Origin: Gemmatimonas phototrophica
Lineage (GTDB): Bacteria > Gemmatimonadota > Gemmatimonadetes > Gemmatimonadales > Gemmatimonadaceae
Direction: 5' to 3'
NCBI RefSeq assembly: GCF_000695095.2
Contig: NZ_CP011454.1
Span: 3,100,001-3,164,000 of the forward strand
DNA: 64,000 nt
A model generated the notes under the pieces. That model saw only the letters and a list, made by a program, of their open reading frames with translations, had not been told where the DNA came from and ran no database searches. A program made the translations under genes and the position numbers. Below, in pieces: positions 27,443-36,071 of the stretch (position 1 is the first letter of the stretch; each line of letters opens with the position of its first letter).

Positions 27443-28282
27443 ATGACCCGACTACTGTACTTGGCGACCGCGGTGGTCGTGACGTGTTCGACCGCTTGCA
27501 TTGGGGGCGACAAGGACCAGGCAACCACAGCACCGGCTGCTCCGAGCGTGGAGGTCCTCGACGTGTTCTTCGGTCTCGACGACGCGCTACCGGCCAGAGC
27601 CAGCTTGCTCTGCCGGGGTGTCCCAGTGACCGGGTTGGACGGAATTCCCGTCACATTTACCCGCCGCATTGCGGCTGACTTCCCCGACCCGTCCGCGTTT
27701 CGAATCACGACGCGATCGGGTGCGGTCTTCACGCCGATCTGCGCAACCCTGAATCCCGCGTTGGGCGCAAGCAAACGGCATACCGTGCTGCTCGTCGGAC
27801 AGTTGGGCAGCGCGGGCGATCCGCCCGTTCGGATTGACATCGTTCGTTCTGTGCCACTGCTGGAGGGCGGTGACGCGATCGGACTGTCGAGCGACCGCGT
27901 CACCGCGTTGGAGCGCGGGCCCGAACTGCGGATCGGCTACCGCTACGCGCGGAGCGAGCTACCGGGCACATCCTGTCCGCAGTCGACGCAGCAGATCGTT
28001 CAGATCACTTGGGCGGGGGGTGTCACCGCGCCGGGGGGTGATGAGCTTGGCGAAGCCGCGCGCCTGGCCATGCGTGTCACGCTGAGCAATGGCGTTGAGG
28101 TCTTGCCCATCGCACTGGCCGACCTCGGGGACAACGACAACTACACGCATCTCTGCCTTGACACGCAGACGGCTGCTGAGTCGGTGTCCGTGGCATCAGG
28201 GGTCGCCGTCGATCCTCGTGGAGACCTCAATCCGCGAACATCGATTCGCATTACCGCAGACCCTGAAATCCCGCGTTTCTGA
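27443..28282 (+). CDS. Lipoprotein of unknown function at the head of the efflux locus
   Basis: A 279-residue lipoprotein with lipobox STAC (MTRLLYLATAVVVTCSTAC region). The mature part is beta-rich with four scattered cysteines and no domain I recognise. ATG 27443 starts the signal; the longer frame from 27365 reads through the repeat. It is the first plus-strand gene downstream of the divergent two-component operon and is preceded by one copy of the 92-bp repeat. The next gene is 320 bp away and preceded by the other copy, so the two may be coregulated. Confidence 0.72.
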   Translation: MTRLLYLATAVVVTCSTACIGGDKDQATTAPAAPSVEVLDVFFGLDDALPARASLLCRGVPVTGLDGIPVTFTRRIAADFPDPSAFRITTRSGAVFTPICATLNPALGASKRHTVLLVGQLGSAGDPPVRIDIVRSVPLLEGGDAIGLSSDRVTALERGPELRIGYRYARSELPGTSCPQSTQQIVQITWAGGVTAPGGDELGEAARLAMRVTLSNGVEVLPIALADLGDNDNYTHLCLDTQTAAESVSVASGVAVDPRGDLNPRTSIRITADPEIPRF

Positions 28283-28602
28283 CGCGTCCTTCCGGCGGGT
28301 CACTCCTGTTGCATTCCGGTCCTGGGTCAGGCACTCCTGCGCGTCGGATTCCTTGCAGGGGACTGGGCGATCAGCGCGTCGCACGCCCGGTCGTCCTTCT
28401 GCACCAAAACTGGTCAACCCACACGGCGGCGTGTGGATGGTCACTGTCGGTGCGTTGCTTACACGAGTTTCCGGCGCCGACCGACTGTGGCTTTAGCGAC
28501 GGTACGCCATCATGCCCAGAGAAGTCAACGCCAACCCGACAGTGCCGATTCCCGCACACCTTTGAGGAGGAGCGTGCCTCGTCGGCCGGAGGATCCCGTT
28601 CC
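28283..28602. other. Spacer with second repeat copy
   Basis: This 320-bp gap contains the second 92-bp repeat copy at 28444-28535 and the ribosome site GGAGGA at 28589-28594 for the next gene. No gene is seen in it. Confidence 0.6.
28444..28535. repeat. 92-bp direct repeat, copy 2
   Basis: Second copy of the sequence at 27230-27321, about 70 bp upstream of the secreted-protein gene that heads the TolC-HlyD-DevCA operon. Both copies have the same orientation and similar distance to the next start codon (about 120 and 68 bp), which suggests duplicated regulatory DNA or a small repeat family. Confidence 0.85.
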
Positions 28603-29100
28603 ATGCATACACTGCTCGCCATTGCCACCCTGGCCATCTCGCTCAGCGCACTGGCCGATTCGCTGCCGGGACGCTACGTACTCGATCGGGACGCCAGCGA
28701 GGATGTCACGGCGGTGGTCGAATCGGCCATCGCCAACGTGAGTCGCCTCAAGCGTAACCGCATGCGCTCGGAGTTGCTCGCGCAGCTGCGACCGTCACCG
28801 ACACTCATGATCCGTGCCGAAGCGTCGGGGTTCGTCATCACCGATAGCGAGGGCCGGGTTCTCCGTGCTATACCCGGGGCCCCGACGGCGCGCATCACGA
28901 CGCCGAGGGGCGAAGCGGCGACCGTCGACGCATATACGCGCAACGACACGCTGGTGGTCCGCATACAGTCACCGGCCGCACGGCGTGAGCAACTGTTCAT
29001 GGCCAATGCCACGGAGCTCATCGTCGCGAGCACCTACACGCTCAACGCCCTTGATGCCCCGATCCGGTTGCGCATGGTGTACCGGCGGGAGGCGCAATGA
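28603..29100 (+). CDS. Small exported protein, first gene of the efflux operon
   Basis: A 165-residue protein with a signal peptide (MHTLLAIATLAISLSALA). The mature region has a helical part (about 30-60, SRLKRNRMRSELLAQL) and then beta strands; no family is recognised. GGAGGA lies 9 bp upstream of the ATG. Its stop overlaps the TolC-like start by 4 bp (ATGA), so it is translated with the exporter and may be an accessory periplasmic factor or a reporter of envelope state. That role is inference from position. Confidence 0.75.
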   Translation: MHTLLAIATLAISLSALADSLPGRYVLDRDASEDVTAVVESAIANVSRLKRNRMRSELLAQLRPSPTLMIRAEASGFVITDSEGRVLRAIPGAPTARITTPRGEAATVDAYTRNDTLVVRIQSPAARREQLFMANATELIVASTYTLNALDAPIRLRMVYRREAQ

Positions 29101-30530
29101 CGCGCCACGCATTCCTTCTGGTGTTCGTGCTTGTTGCCAGCGGGCGCCCGGCTTTAGCACAGACATCGGACAGCGCGCCCGCAGCGCCCAACGCCCCGCT
29201 CACCTTGCAGGCGTTTGTGGAACGTGCCATCGCGACGTCAACGGCGGTACAGCTCGCGGTCACGCGGCGCGACGAAGCGGATGCTGCGATCGGCTCGGCT
29301 CGCGCGGCACGTCGCCCAACGATCACGGCCAATGCGCAGTTCAACTGGCAGCCGAGTGCAAATGCCGGCGCTTCGGGGCTCACGTGGTCGCCGGATCCGA
29401 CCGCCCCCCTCGAACAACGTGTCCGGTACCTCGAACTTGCGGCGCCCTCGGCGGCGCTTGGGGTGCTCAACCCGCAGATTCTCGCCTCGGCCGCCCAGTA
29501 CGCGTGGATTGGCGGTATCAGTAGCCAAAGCACGGTGCTCGACGGCGGACGGACGCGCGCGGCAGTGGCCGCTGCCAAGGCTCGTCGTGACGCGTCCGAC
29601 GCGATCATCGATGCCGAACGCGCGCGCGCGCGCCTCGACGCGGAGCTCGCGTATCGCCAGCTGCAGCTGGCGCGAGAACAGGTGGCCACGGCAGTGCGGG
29701 CGCGCGAAACCACGTCGGGCGAACGCGACGCCGCCTGTTCGCGGTGGTCCCGTGGCCTTGTCAGCGAATTGGACGTCCTGCGCACCGAGATGGCGTTGGC
29801 AGACCTCGACCGACGCCTCGCCGACGCCCGGGCGACTGAGAGCCGAGCGGCGCAGCGCCTGCGCCTGCTTGGCGATCTTCCTGCCGGTAGCGAGTTGCAG
29901 CTCGCGACTCCGGTTGACGCGAGCTCGCTGGGCGACCTCACGGCCATCGAGCCCACTGAACTGCTTGTCGCGGTGCAGCAGGCCGAACATCGATCCGCCG
30001 AAGCGGCCGTTGCGGCGGCGCAGGCGGAGGTGCGTGCCACTCGCGCCAATCGTCTGCCGTCACTGGTTGTGCGGGCCGATCTGCAGGCCATCCGGGCTCC
30101 GACAGATCCGCTCTCACTCGGCGGTGTCTGGCAGGATGTTCAAACGGTGACGGTCGGATTTCAGGTCCCGATCCTGCGCCCTGGCCAGCGGTCGGCCGAA
30201 CGTTCGGCGGAGGCCCGGCTGGCGCAGTCGCGAGTCGACGTCAAACGCGTGGCCGACGGCACCCGGCTCGACAGCGAAAGCGTCAGTGCTGAACGCGCTC
30301 GCGCCCGATCGGGGTGGCTCGCCGCGCGCGCGCGGCTGGCCGCTGCGGATCGCGCCACGGAGCTCACGGCGGGAGCGCTCAGCCGTGGCATTGCGACCCC
30401 TACCGACGAGGCGCGCTCGCGCCTGGATGTACTCGAAGCCCGCACACAGTTGCTGCAGGCCCTTGTCGACTACCTATCGGCCGACGCGGTCGCGGGAAAC
30501 GCGGCGCGCGGAAACACCACGACGCCTTGA
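29097..30530 (+). CDS. TolC-family outer-membrane efflux protein
   Basis: A 477-residue protein with a signal peptide (HAFLLVFVLVASGRPALAQ) and two long helical repeat units characteristic of TolC/OEP: heptad-rich segments about 60-260 and 280-470, with conserved NAP-like turns and paired YR(Q)LQLAREQ and ARSRLDVLEARTQLLQA stretches. It should form the trimeric outer-membrane channel and periplasmic tunnel for the adaptor and ABC pump encoded directly downstream. The gap to the adaptor ATG is 13 bp. Confidence 0.92.
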   Translation: MTRHAFLLVFVLVASGRPALAQTSDSAPAAPNAPLTLQAFVERAIATSTAVQLAVTRRDEADAAIGSARAARRPTITANAQFNWQPSANAGASGLTWSPDPTAPLEQRVRYLELAAPSAALGVLNPQILASAAQYAWIGGISSQSTVLDGGRTRAAVAAAKARRDASDAIIDAERARARLDAELAYRQLQLAREQVATAVRARETTSGERDAACSRWSRGLVSELDVLRTEMALADLDRRLADARATESRAAQRLRLLGDLPAGSELQLATPVDASSLGDLTAIEPTELLVAVQQAEHRSAEAAVAAAQAEVRATRANRLPSLVVRADLQAIRAPTDPLSLGGVWQDVQTVTVGFQVPILRPGQRSAERSAEARLAQSRVDVKRVADGTRLDSESVSAERARARSGWLAARARLAAADRATELTAGALSRGIATPTDEARSRLDVLEARTQLLQALVDYLSADAVAGNAARGNTTTP

Positions 30531-30543
30531 CCGAGCCTTGACC

Positions 30544-31791
30544 ATGACTGATCACACCTCCGACGCCACGAAGAGCACGTCCGCACCTCGCGGTAAACTC
30601 TCACCCGCCAATGTCGTCCGCCCTAAGCCGGGCGCACGGCGAATCCCGCACCTTCGCATCGCGCTGGCCGTAGGCGCCGCGCTCGTCGCCCTCTTCGTGG
30701 TGATCGGAGTCGGCGCAGCGAGCGATGTTCCCGCACAGGTCGTTCGCGCGGAGCCCTTCGCGGCGTCGCTCGCGGCACGGGGGCGGCTCGAAGCATCGGT
30801 CATCGCGACCGTCGCCGCCGAGGCCCCGGGTCGAGTAGAGGCCGTTCTCGTGCAGGTAGGCGATTCAGTGGCGAAAGGCGATCCGTTGCTCCGCCTCGAC
30901 GCCGACGTGGCCCGCGAGCAATATCGGGCGGCCGAAGCGCTGGCCACGTCAGCGGCAGATGGGGCACGGAGTGCGCGAGCCGAGCAAGCGGGCGCCGCGG
31001 TGCAGCGTGCGGAGCGGCGGGCGGATTACGAGCGTATTGCACCACTTGCCGGCGGCGCTGTGTCGGCGGCAGAGGTCGCCGCCTCGAAGGCATCCCTCGA
31101 TAAAGCGGAGACCGATCTGGAGCGGGCGACGGCACGTCTCGCGCAGGCCGAATCGCAGGCAGTAGCAGCAACGGCGGACCGCGCGGTTGCGAGGCGCGCA
31201 CTGGATGAACTGGTCCTCCGCGCCCCTGTTTCGGGTATCGTTGTGGCCCGCGATGTGGACCCGGGCAACACGGTCGGCGCTGGCGCGCCGCTGCTCCGAC
31301 TCGCGGACCCCTCGTCGCTGGAGGTCATTGCGTACGTTGACGAGACGATGCTGGGTAGTGTGCGCGTCGGCCTGCCGGCGAAGATTGCGTTCCTCTCGCA
31401 GGCCGGGGAGACATCGACGGGCAGCGTGCGCGCGGTCGGACGCGAAGTGGATTCGGAAACCCGTGAGGTCGAACTGTGGATCGCCCTTCCGCAACCGCCG
31501 GCGCGCTGGGCGATCGGGCAGCGCGTCGACGTTCGCGTGGAAACGACGCCCGGCGCGAAGGGGACGACCGTTCCGACCGCGATGATTTCGTGGGAGGAAG
31601 ACAAGGCCGGCGTGTTCGTGGTGGACGCCGGGCGTGCCCGACGCGTGCCCGTCGAACTTGGGCGAGCAGACCGCGATCGGGTCGTGGTCTCCGGTGACGT
31701 GAGCCCAGGCGACACAATCCTCGCGCCCGCGGGGCTTCGCGCGGGTGCGCGCGTTGTGCCCATTCTCGTCGAGGCGAGGGAAGGACAGTGA
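30544..31791 (+). CDS. HlyD/DevB-like periplasmic adaptor
   Basis: A 415-residue membrane-fusion protein. A single N-terminal membrane anchor (about 38-60, ALAVGAALVALFVVIGVG) precedes a lipoyl half-motif (GRVEAVLVQVGDSVAKGDPLLRLD), a long helical hairpin (about 125-225), the second lipoyl half (LRAPVSGIVVARDVDPGNTV), a beta-barrel and a membrane-proximal domain. It should bridge the DevC-like permease and the TolC-like channel. ATG 30544 is chosen because the longer frame overlaps tolC. Its stop overlaps the permease start by 4 bp. Confidence 0.92.
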   Translation: MTDHTSDATKSTSAPRGKLSPANVVRPKPGARRIPHLRIALAVGAALVALFVVIGVGAASDVPAQVVRAEPFAASLAARGRLEASVIATVAAEAPGRVEAVLVQVGDSVAKGDPLLRLDADVAREQYRAAEALATSAADGARSARAEQAGAAVQRAERRADYERIAPLAGGAVSAAEVAASKASLDKAETDLERATARLAQAESQAVAATADRAVARRALDELVLRAPVSGIVVARDVDPGNTVGAGAPLLRLADPSSLEVIAYVDETMLGSVRVGLPAKIAFLSQAGETSTGSVRAVGREVDSETREVELWIALPQPPARWAIGQRVDVRVETTPGAKGTTVPTAMISWEEDKAGVFVVDAGRARRVPVELGRADRDRVVVSGDVSPGDTILAPAGLRAGARVVPILVEAREGQ

Positions 31792-32954
31792 ACCTGGCCA
31801 TTCGCGACATCCGCCAGAATACGGTGCGGTTTGCGCTCACGGTCACGGGCGTCGCGCTGCTGCTGACGGGTGCGAGCGGCATGGGCGGGCTCTATCGCGG
31901 TGTCGTTGACGACGCGCTGCGCCAGCTCCGCCTCATGAAGACCGACCTCTGGGTGGTCGAGGGGGGGACATCCGGACCATTCTCGGAACCGTCCAAGGTG
32001 CCCTTCGAAGTGCGCGACCGTGCGCTGGGCGTGGCGGGCGTCGCGAACGCCCGGAGTTACTTCGAGAGCTCGGCGATGGTTCAAGGAACCAACCTCGCTG
32101 TCCTCGGGGTGGACTGGCCGAACGATCGTGGCGACTGGCTGCCGCTCACGCAAGGGCGTCATCTGGCGGCCGGGCGTGGCGAAGCAGTCGTGGACCGCAG
32201 TCTCGGCTACGCGATCGGTGACACCATGCGCCTCGGCCGCGACGACTACCAGATCGTCGGCATCGCCGATCGCTTCATCTCGTCGATGGGCGATGGGATG
32301 ATTGCCCTGAGCCTCGCCGATGCGCGGGAGCTGCAGTCCGAACGGCCGGTTGCCGAAGTGCGCGACGCGAACGCGAAGCGCGCGCGCGCGGACGGATCGT
32401 TGCGCACCACACCACCGGGGACTTCCCGAGACGGCGGCGGGAGCGCGATGGCCACGGCGGTACTGGTCGACCTTGCGCCAGGCGCGGACCAAGCCGTCGT
32501 TGCGCGCACGATTCGCCAGTGGGGCGACGTCAACGTTGTGCCGCACGAAGCGCAGGAGACATTTCTGCTGGACGGTCGGTTGGGACGCTTGCGCGCCCAG
32601 ATCCTCACGTTCACCGTCTTGCTGTTCCTCATTACCGCACTCGTTGTGACGCTCATTGTCTATACGCTCACGATGGAGAAGCTGCACACCATCGCGATGC
32701 TCAAGTTGCTGGGTGCACGCGACCGAGTGATTCTCGGCCTGATCGTGCAGCAGGCGCTGGCCATTGGTATCGCCGGCTTCGTCGTCGCTCAGGTCATGGG
32801 TGCCTTGCTCTTCCCGCTGTTCCCGCGCACCGTGGTGCTCACCCCAGGGGACCGTGCCACCTACGGTGCCGTGCTACTCGTGATCTGCATTGCCGCCAGC
32901 GCCCTCGGGATCAGCCGCGCTATGCGCGTCGAAGCGCAGGAGGTGCTCGCATGA
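31788..32954 (+). CDS. DevC/MacB-like ABC transporter permease
   Basis: A 388-residue FtsX-type permease. Membrane segments are seen at about 14-34 and three near the C-terminus (about 275-300, 320-345, 355-378), with a large periplasmic domain between, as in DevC and MacB. The organisation adaptor-permease-ATPase (B-C-A) matches the cyanobacterial DevBCA glycolipid exporter. Residues about 200-220 form a Gly/Arg-rich loop (TPPGTSRDGGG) that looks like an insertion. Four-bp overlaps with both neighbours indicate tight translational coupling. Confidence 0.9.
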   Translation: MNLAIRDIRQNTVRFALTVTGVALLLTGASGMGGLYRGVVDDALRQLRLMKTDLWVVEGGTSGPFSEPSKVPFEVRDRALGVAGVANARSYFESSAMVQGTNLAVLGVDWPNDRGDWLPLTQGRHLAAGRGEAVVDRSLGYAIGDTMRLGRDDYQIVGIADRFISSMGDGMIALSLADARELQSERPVAEVRDANAKRARADGSLRTTPPGTSRDGGGSAMATAVLVDLAPGADQAVVARTIRQWGDVNVVPHEAQETFLLDGRLGRLRAQILTFTVLLFLITALVVTLIVYTLTMEKLHTIAMLKLLGARDRVILGLIVQQALAIGIAGFVVAQVMGALLFPLFPRTVVLTPGDRATYGAVLLVICIAASALGISRAMRVEAQEVLA

Positions 32955-33712
32955 CGTACGGGCCCAGTGAAGGCGCGGCGGGATTGCGCACGGAGGAATT
33001 GCCCGGCCTGTCGCTGCGGAACGTCACCAAACAGTTCGTGTCGGGCGACACCGTGGTGACGGCGCTCAACGACGTGAATCTGGACCTTCGGAAGGGGGAA
33101 TGCGCCGCGCTGCTCGGGCCTTCGGGCGCGGGGAAGTCGACGCTGCTGATGATCGCTGGCTGCCTCATGGCGCCAACGGCGGGTTCGGTCATCATCGATG
33201 GCAACGTGCTCTACGACAGCACCGCAGGAGAACGGGCGCTGCACGACGACCGGGAGTTTCGTCGCAAGCACATCGGGTTCGTCTTCCAGAAGGCACATCT
33301 CATCCCGTTCCTGACCGCCGTGGAGAACGTGCAGGTGGCCATGGAGATCAACGATGTGCGTCCGTCCGAGGCGCGCGAGCGGGCGCAGGTGCTGCTCGAC
33401 GATCTCGGCGTGGGCGACCGCGCCGGCAACCTGCCGCGGCAGCTTTCGGGCGGGCAGCAGCAGCGTGTGGCGGTGGCGCGGGCGCTTGCGAACGAACCCT
33501 CGCTCCTCCTGGCCGATGAACCGACGGCCGCGCTGGACGCGCAGCGTGCGCGCCAAGTCATGGAGCTCTTCCAGCACATCGCGCACAAGCGCGGCGCCTC
33601 CGTGATCGTCGTGACGCACGACCACCGGGCCCTCGAGCACTTCGACCGGATCCTCATGCAGCAGGACGGGCGGCTGTCCGAGCGGTCGGAGCCGTCCGAG
33701 GTCGCGACGTGA
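32951..33712 (+). CDS. DevA/LolD-like ABC transporter ATPase
   Basis: A 253-residue nucleotide-binding protein. Walker A is GPSGAGKST, the signature is LSGGQQQR, Walker B is SLLLADEPTAALD and the switch His is in VVTHDHR. It matches the MacB/LolD/DevA group that powers extraction of substrates from the inner membrane or periplasm. ATG 32951 overlaps the permease stop by 4 bp; the longer frame from 32519 is inside the permease gene. Together with the three genes before it, it completes a tripartite exporter whose cargo could be a lipid, peptide or drug. Confidence 0.94.
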   Translation: MTYGPSEGAAGLRTEELPGLSLRNVTKQFVSGDTVVTALNDVNLDLRKGECAALLGPSGAGKSTLLMIAGCLMAPTAGSVIIDGNVLYDSTAGERALHDDREFRRKHIGFVFQKAHLIPFLTAVENVQVAMEINDVRPSEARERAQVLLDDLGVGDRAGNLPRQLSGGQQQRVAVARALANEPSLLLADEPTAALDAQRARQVMELFQHIAHKRGASVIVVTHDHRALEHFDRILMQQDGRLSERSEPSEVAT

Positions 33713-33788
33713 CCTGTCCCGTGGCGTTGATGCCGCGGCACGGGCACGTTGCGATCGCCGGTGCGGAACGGGTCAGCATCGTCAGCCA

Positions 33789-35441
33789 ATGACCGACACG
33801 GAGCTGACCACTCTCCGCGACCGTCTCCGCGCCCGGTACCACGTCGAGCGCCTGCTGGGTCGTGGGGGCATGGGGGCGGTGTATCTCGCACGCGACCTGC
33901 AACTCGATCGATCGGTTGCCCTCAAGGTGCTCCCGACGGACGTCGCCGACGATCGCGCGCTTCGCGATCGCTTCCTCCGCGAAACGCGGTTGGCCGCGTC
34001 GTTCTCGCACCCCAACATCGTGCCGGTGCATGCGGTCGAGGAGCAGGCCGGGCTGCTGGCGTTCACGATGGGATTCGTGGAAGGCGAAAGCCTGGCGGAG
34101 CGCGTCGCCCGCAACGGGCCACTCACCGGGCGTGAGACGGTGGGCCTGCTGCTGGACGTCGCGTACGCGCTGGCCTACGCACATGCCCGTGGGGTGGTGC
34201 ACCGCGACATCAAGCCCGACAACATCATGATCGAGCGGGCCACCGGCCGTGCGCTCGTCATGGACTTCGGCCTGGCGCGGCGCGCGTCGACAGCGCCGCA
34301 AACTGCCAACGGCCTGACTCGCGTGGGCGAGGTGGTGGGCACACCGGAGTATATGAGCCCCGAGCAGGCCACGGCCGATGCGATCGACGGGCGCAGCGAC
34401 TTGTACAGTCTCGGCCTCGTGGCGTGGTTTGCGCTCACCGGCCGCACCGCAATGGCCGGCGGAAGCCCGAAGCAGGTGCTGGTGCGGCAGCTGACCGAGC
34501 GGTTACCACCGATCGTCACCGAGCGCCACGATCTTCCCGGGGCGCTTGCCGCGCTCATCGATCGCTGCCTCGCCAAGGAGCCCGACGTGCGATTCCCCGA
34601 CGCCGCCTCCCTCGTGGATGCGCTCGAGCAGTCGCAGCTTGCCGGTCCCGAGATTCCGCTGCCCGTGCGCATGCTCGCCACGGAGCTCGGGACGATCGGC
34701 ATGGTACTCCTCTTCGCCCTGCTGATCGGCTGGTTCCGGCTCTCGCGTACCCTTGAGGGCGGCAACGACGACCTGAAGCTGATGGTCCCGATTGTCATCA
34801 TGTCCACGCTGATGCTGGCGCGTCTCGGGCAAGCGCTCGCCGAAACGCAGCGGCTCGCGAAGCTCGGCTTCGACGGCGCCGCGGTGCTGTCCGGCCTTCG
34901 CAGCGTGGTAGACGAAGCTGAGGGTCTGCGCGCCGCGGCGCGCGTCGATGATCACCGGCTGGGAGAGCGGCGTCGCGTCTTGCGAACCGCTCTCCTGATG
35001 CTGGTCCTCGGTGCGGGGTCGATCGTCGTTGCCATTTCGCAGCGCCGTCAGCTGCCTTCGGGACTGTATCGTGTCACCTCCGTGGGGATTCCTTTCCTGT
35101 TTAATGGCCTCGCGTGTCTGTGTGTGGCGTTCGTGCTCTGGTTCCGCAGTCCCATGCGCATGACGGTTGGCGAATGGGCATTTCGCGGGTTCTGGCTGGG
35201 CGGGCCCGGGCGGTGGTTGATCCGTATGGCGTTGCGCCGTGCAGAAAGCGAGAGCGGAACGTCCGGCCGCGCACCGCGAACGGGTCCGTCGACGATGCCA
35301 ACGCCGAGTGGGGCTGCGCGCGCTTCAATGGCGCCGACGACACCAGCGGCGACGTACGCACCGGCGGCGGACGGTCGGCTCAAAGCCCTCGAGGCACGGG
35401 TACAGGCCCTGGAAGCGTGGCGGAACCATATCCGCTCCTGA
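33789..35441 (+). CDS. Membrane-bound Ser/Thr protein kinase
   Basis: A 550-residue Hanks-type kinase. The glycine loop GRGGMGAVY (24-32), Lys46 in VALKV, catalytic Asp140 in HRDIKPDN and DFG (159-161) are intact, followed by GTPEYMSPEQ. The kinase domain ends near 285. Four hydrophobic segments follow (about 297-318, 330-345, 395-412, 430-452), then a low-complexity linker and a short coiled coil at the C-terminus. There is no PASTA or other extracytoplasmic sensor. It starts 76 bp after the ATPase gene and may be cotranscribed with the exporter, possibly modulating it by phosphorylation; that link is inferred only from position. Confidence 0.9.
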   Translation: MTDTELTTLRDRLRARYHVERLLGRGGMGAVYLARDLQLDRSVALKVLPTDVADDRALRDRFLRETRLAASFSHPNIVPVHAVEEQAGLLAFTMGFVEGESLAERVARNGPLTGRETVGLLLDVAYALAYAHARGVVHRDIKPDNIMIERATGRALVMDFGLARRASTAPQTANGLTRVGEVVGTPEYMSPEQATADAIDGRSDLYSLGLVAWFALTGRTAMAGGSPKQVLVRQLTERLPPIVTERHDLPGALAALIDRCLAKEPDVRFPDAASLVDALEQSQLAGPEIPLPVRMLATELGTIGMVLLFALLIGWFRLSRTLEGGNDDLKLMVPIVIMSTLMLARLGQALAETQRLAKLGFDGAAVLSGLRSVVDEAEGLRAAARVDDHRLGERRRVLRTALLMLVLGAGSIVVAISQRRQLPSGLYRVTSVGIPFLFNGLACLCVAFVLWFRSPMRMTVGEWAFRGFWLGGPGRWLIRMALRRAESESGTSGRAPRTGPSTMPTPSGAARASMAPTTPAATYAPAADGRLKALEARVQALEAWRNHIRS

Positions 35442-36071
35442 GCGCGGGTTGCGGCCGAAGTTGCGCACGAACCGCTACGCTGATGATGTCGTGATGGCGC
35501 TTGCGACGGACCTCAGTCAGCGCCTGACTGCCGTCGCTCTTCTTCGTCCCACAGACGGAATCCGGCAGTACGGCTCGACACTTACGCCCGGAACGGCCCT
35601 CACACCACCCTTTGCCTTCGCGCGGCGTTCTGTCGCCTCGGCAAGTTTCAGCCGATCATCAACGTAGGCCGATTTACGAAAGAACTTCAGACGCATTACG
35701 AGAGACTCTACGATCGATTTACGAGCGAGCATCCAAACAGACAACCAGCGCCGCGTGCCCGAATGGAAAACCGGGTCCGGTCTCTCGACCGGCCCCGCTC
35801 CAATTACCGTGCACCCCTTTCCCCATTTATGTGGCGTCGCGGTAGTCCAAACCACCCGCGCTGTGGCGTGCGCAGGTGGTTTGGAGAAACGGCGCGTGCC
35901 AGTTGGACCATCGTCTCCGAGATACTTCGCGATTTACGTTCTCGAAGGCATCCAGGGTGCCCACGCGGACAGCTTTCGCTCGCCGGCGTCGTGGTGCCTT
36001 GATGCCACAACCGATGTCGAACGCCACCACCATGACGCTTCACCGGAAGCGACACGGCGTATTGTCGCGGC
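35442..36071. other. 630-bp gene-free repeat region
   Basis: No convincing gene is present. Two things stand out: the 86-bp repeat at 35771-35856, which contains a 10-bp-stem hairpin, and a 10-bp inverted repeat formed by CCAAACCACC (35847-35856) and GGTGGTTTGG (35875-35884). The short open frames have no ribosome sites or recognisable domains. Confidence 0.6.
35771..35856. repeat. 86-bp repeat with hairpin, copy 1
   Basis: Matches 37849-37934 at about 70 of 86 positions by hand count without gaps. It starts with a hairpin (35773-35782 with 35787-35796, loop TCTC, one mismatch) and ends with TCCAAACCACC. It may act as a terminator for the kinase gene at a distance, or be a mobile non-coding repeat. 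Confidence 0.75.

Noticed and set aside
27034-28637. Two minus-strand frames that share a similar peptide
   Set aside because: The similarity comes from translation of the 92-bp DNA repeat; both lack ribosome sites and domains.
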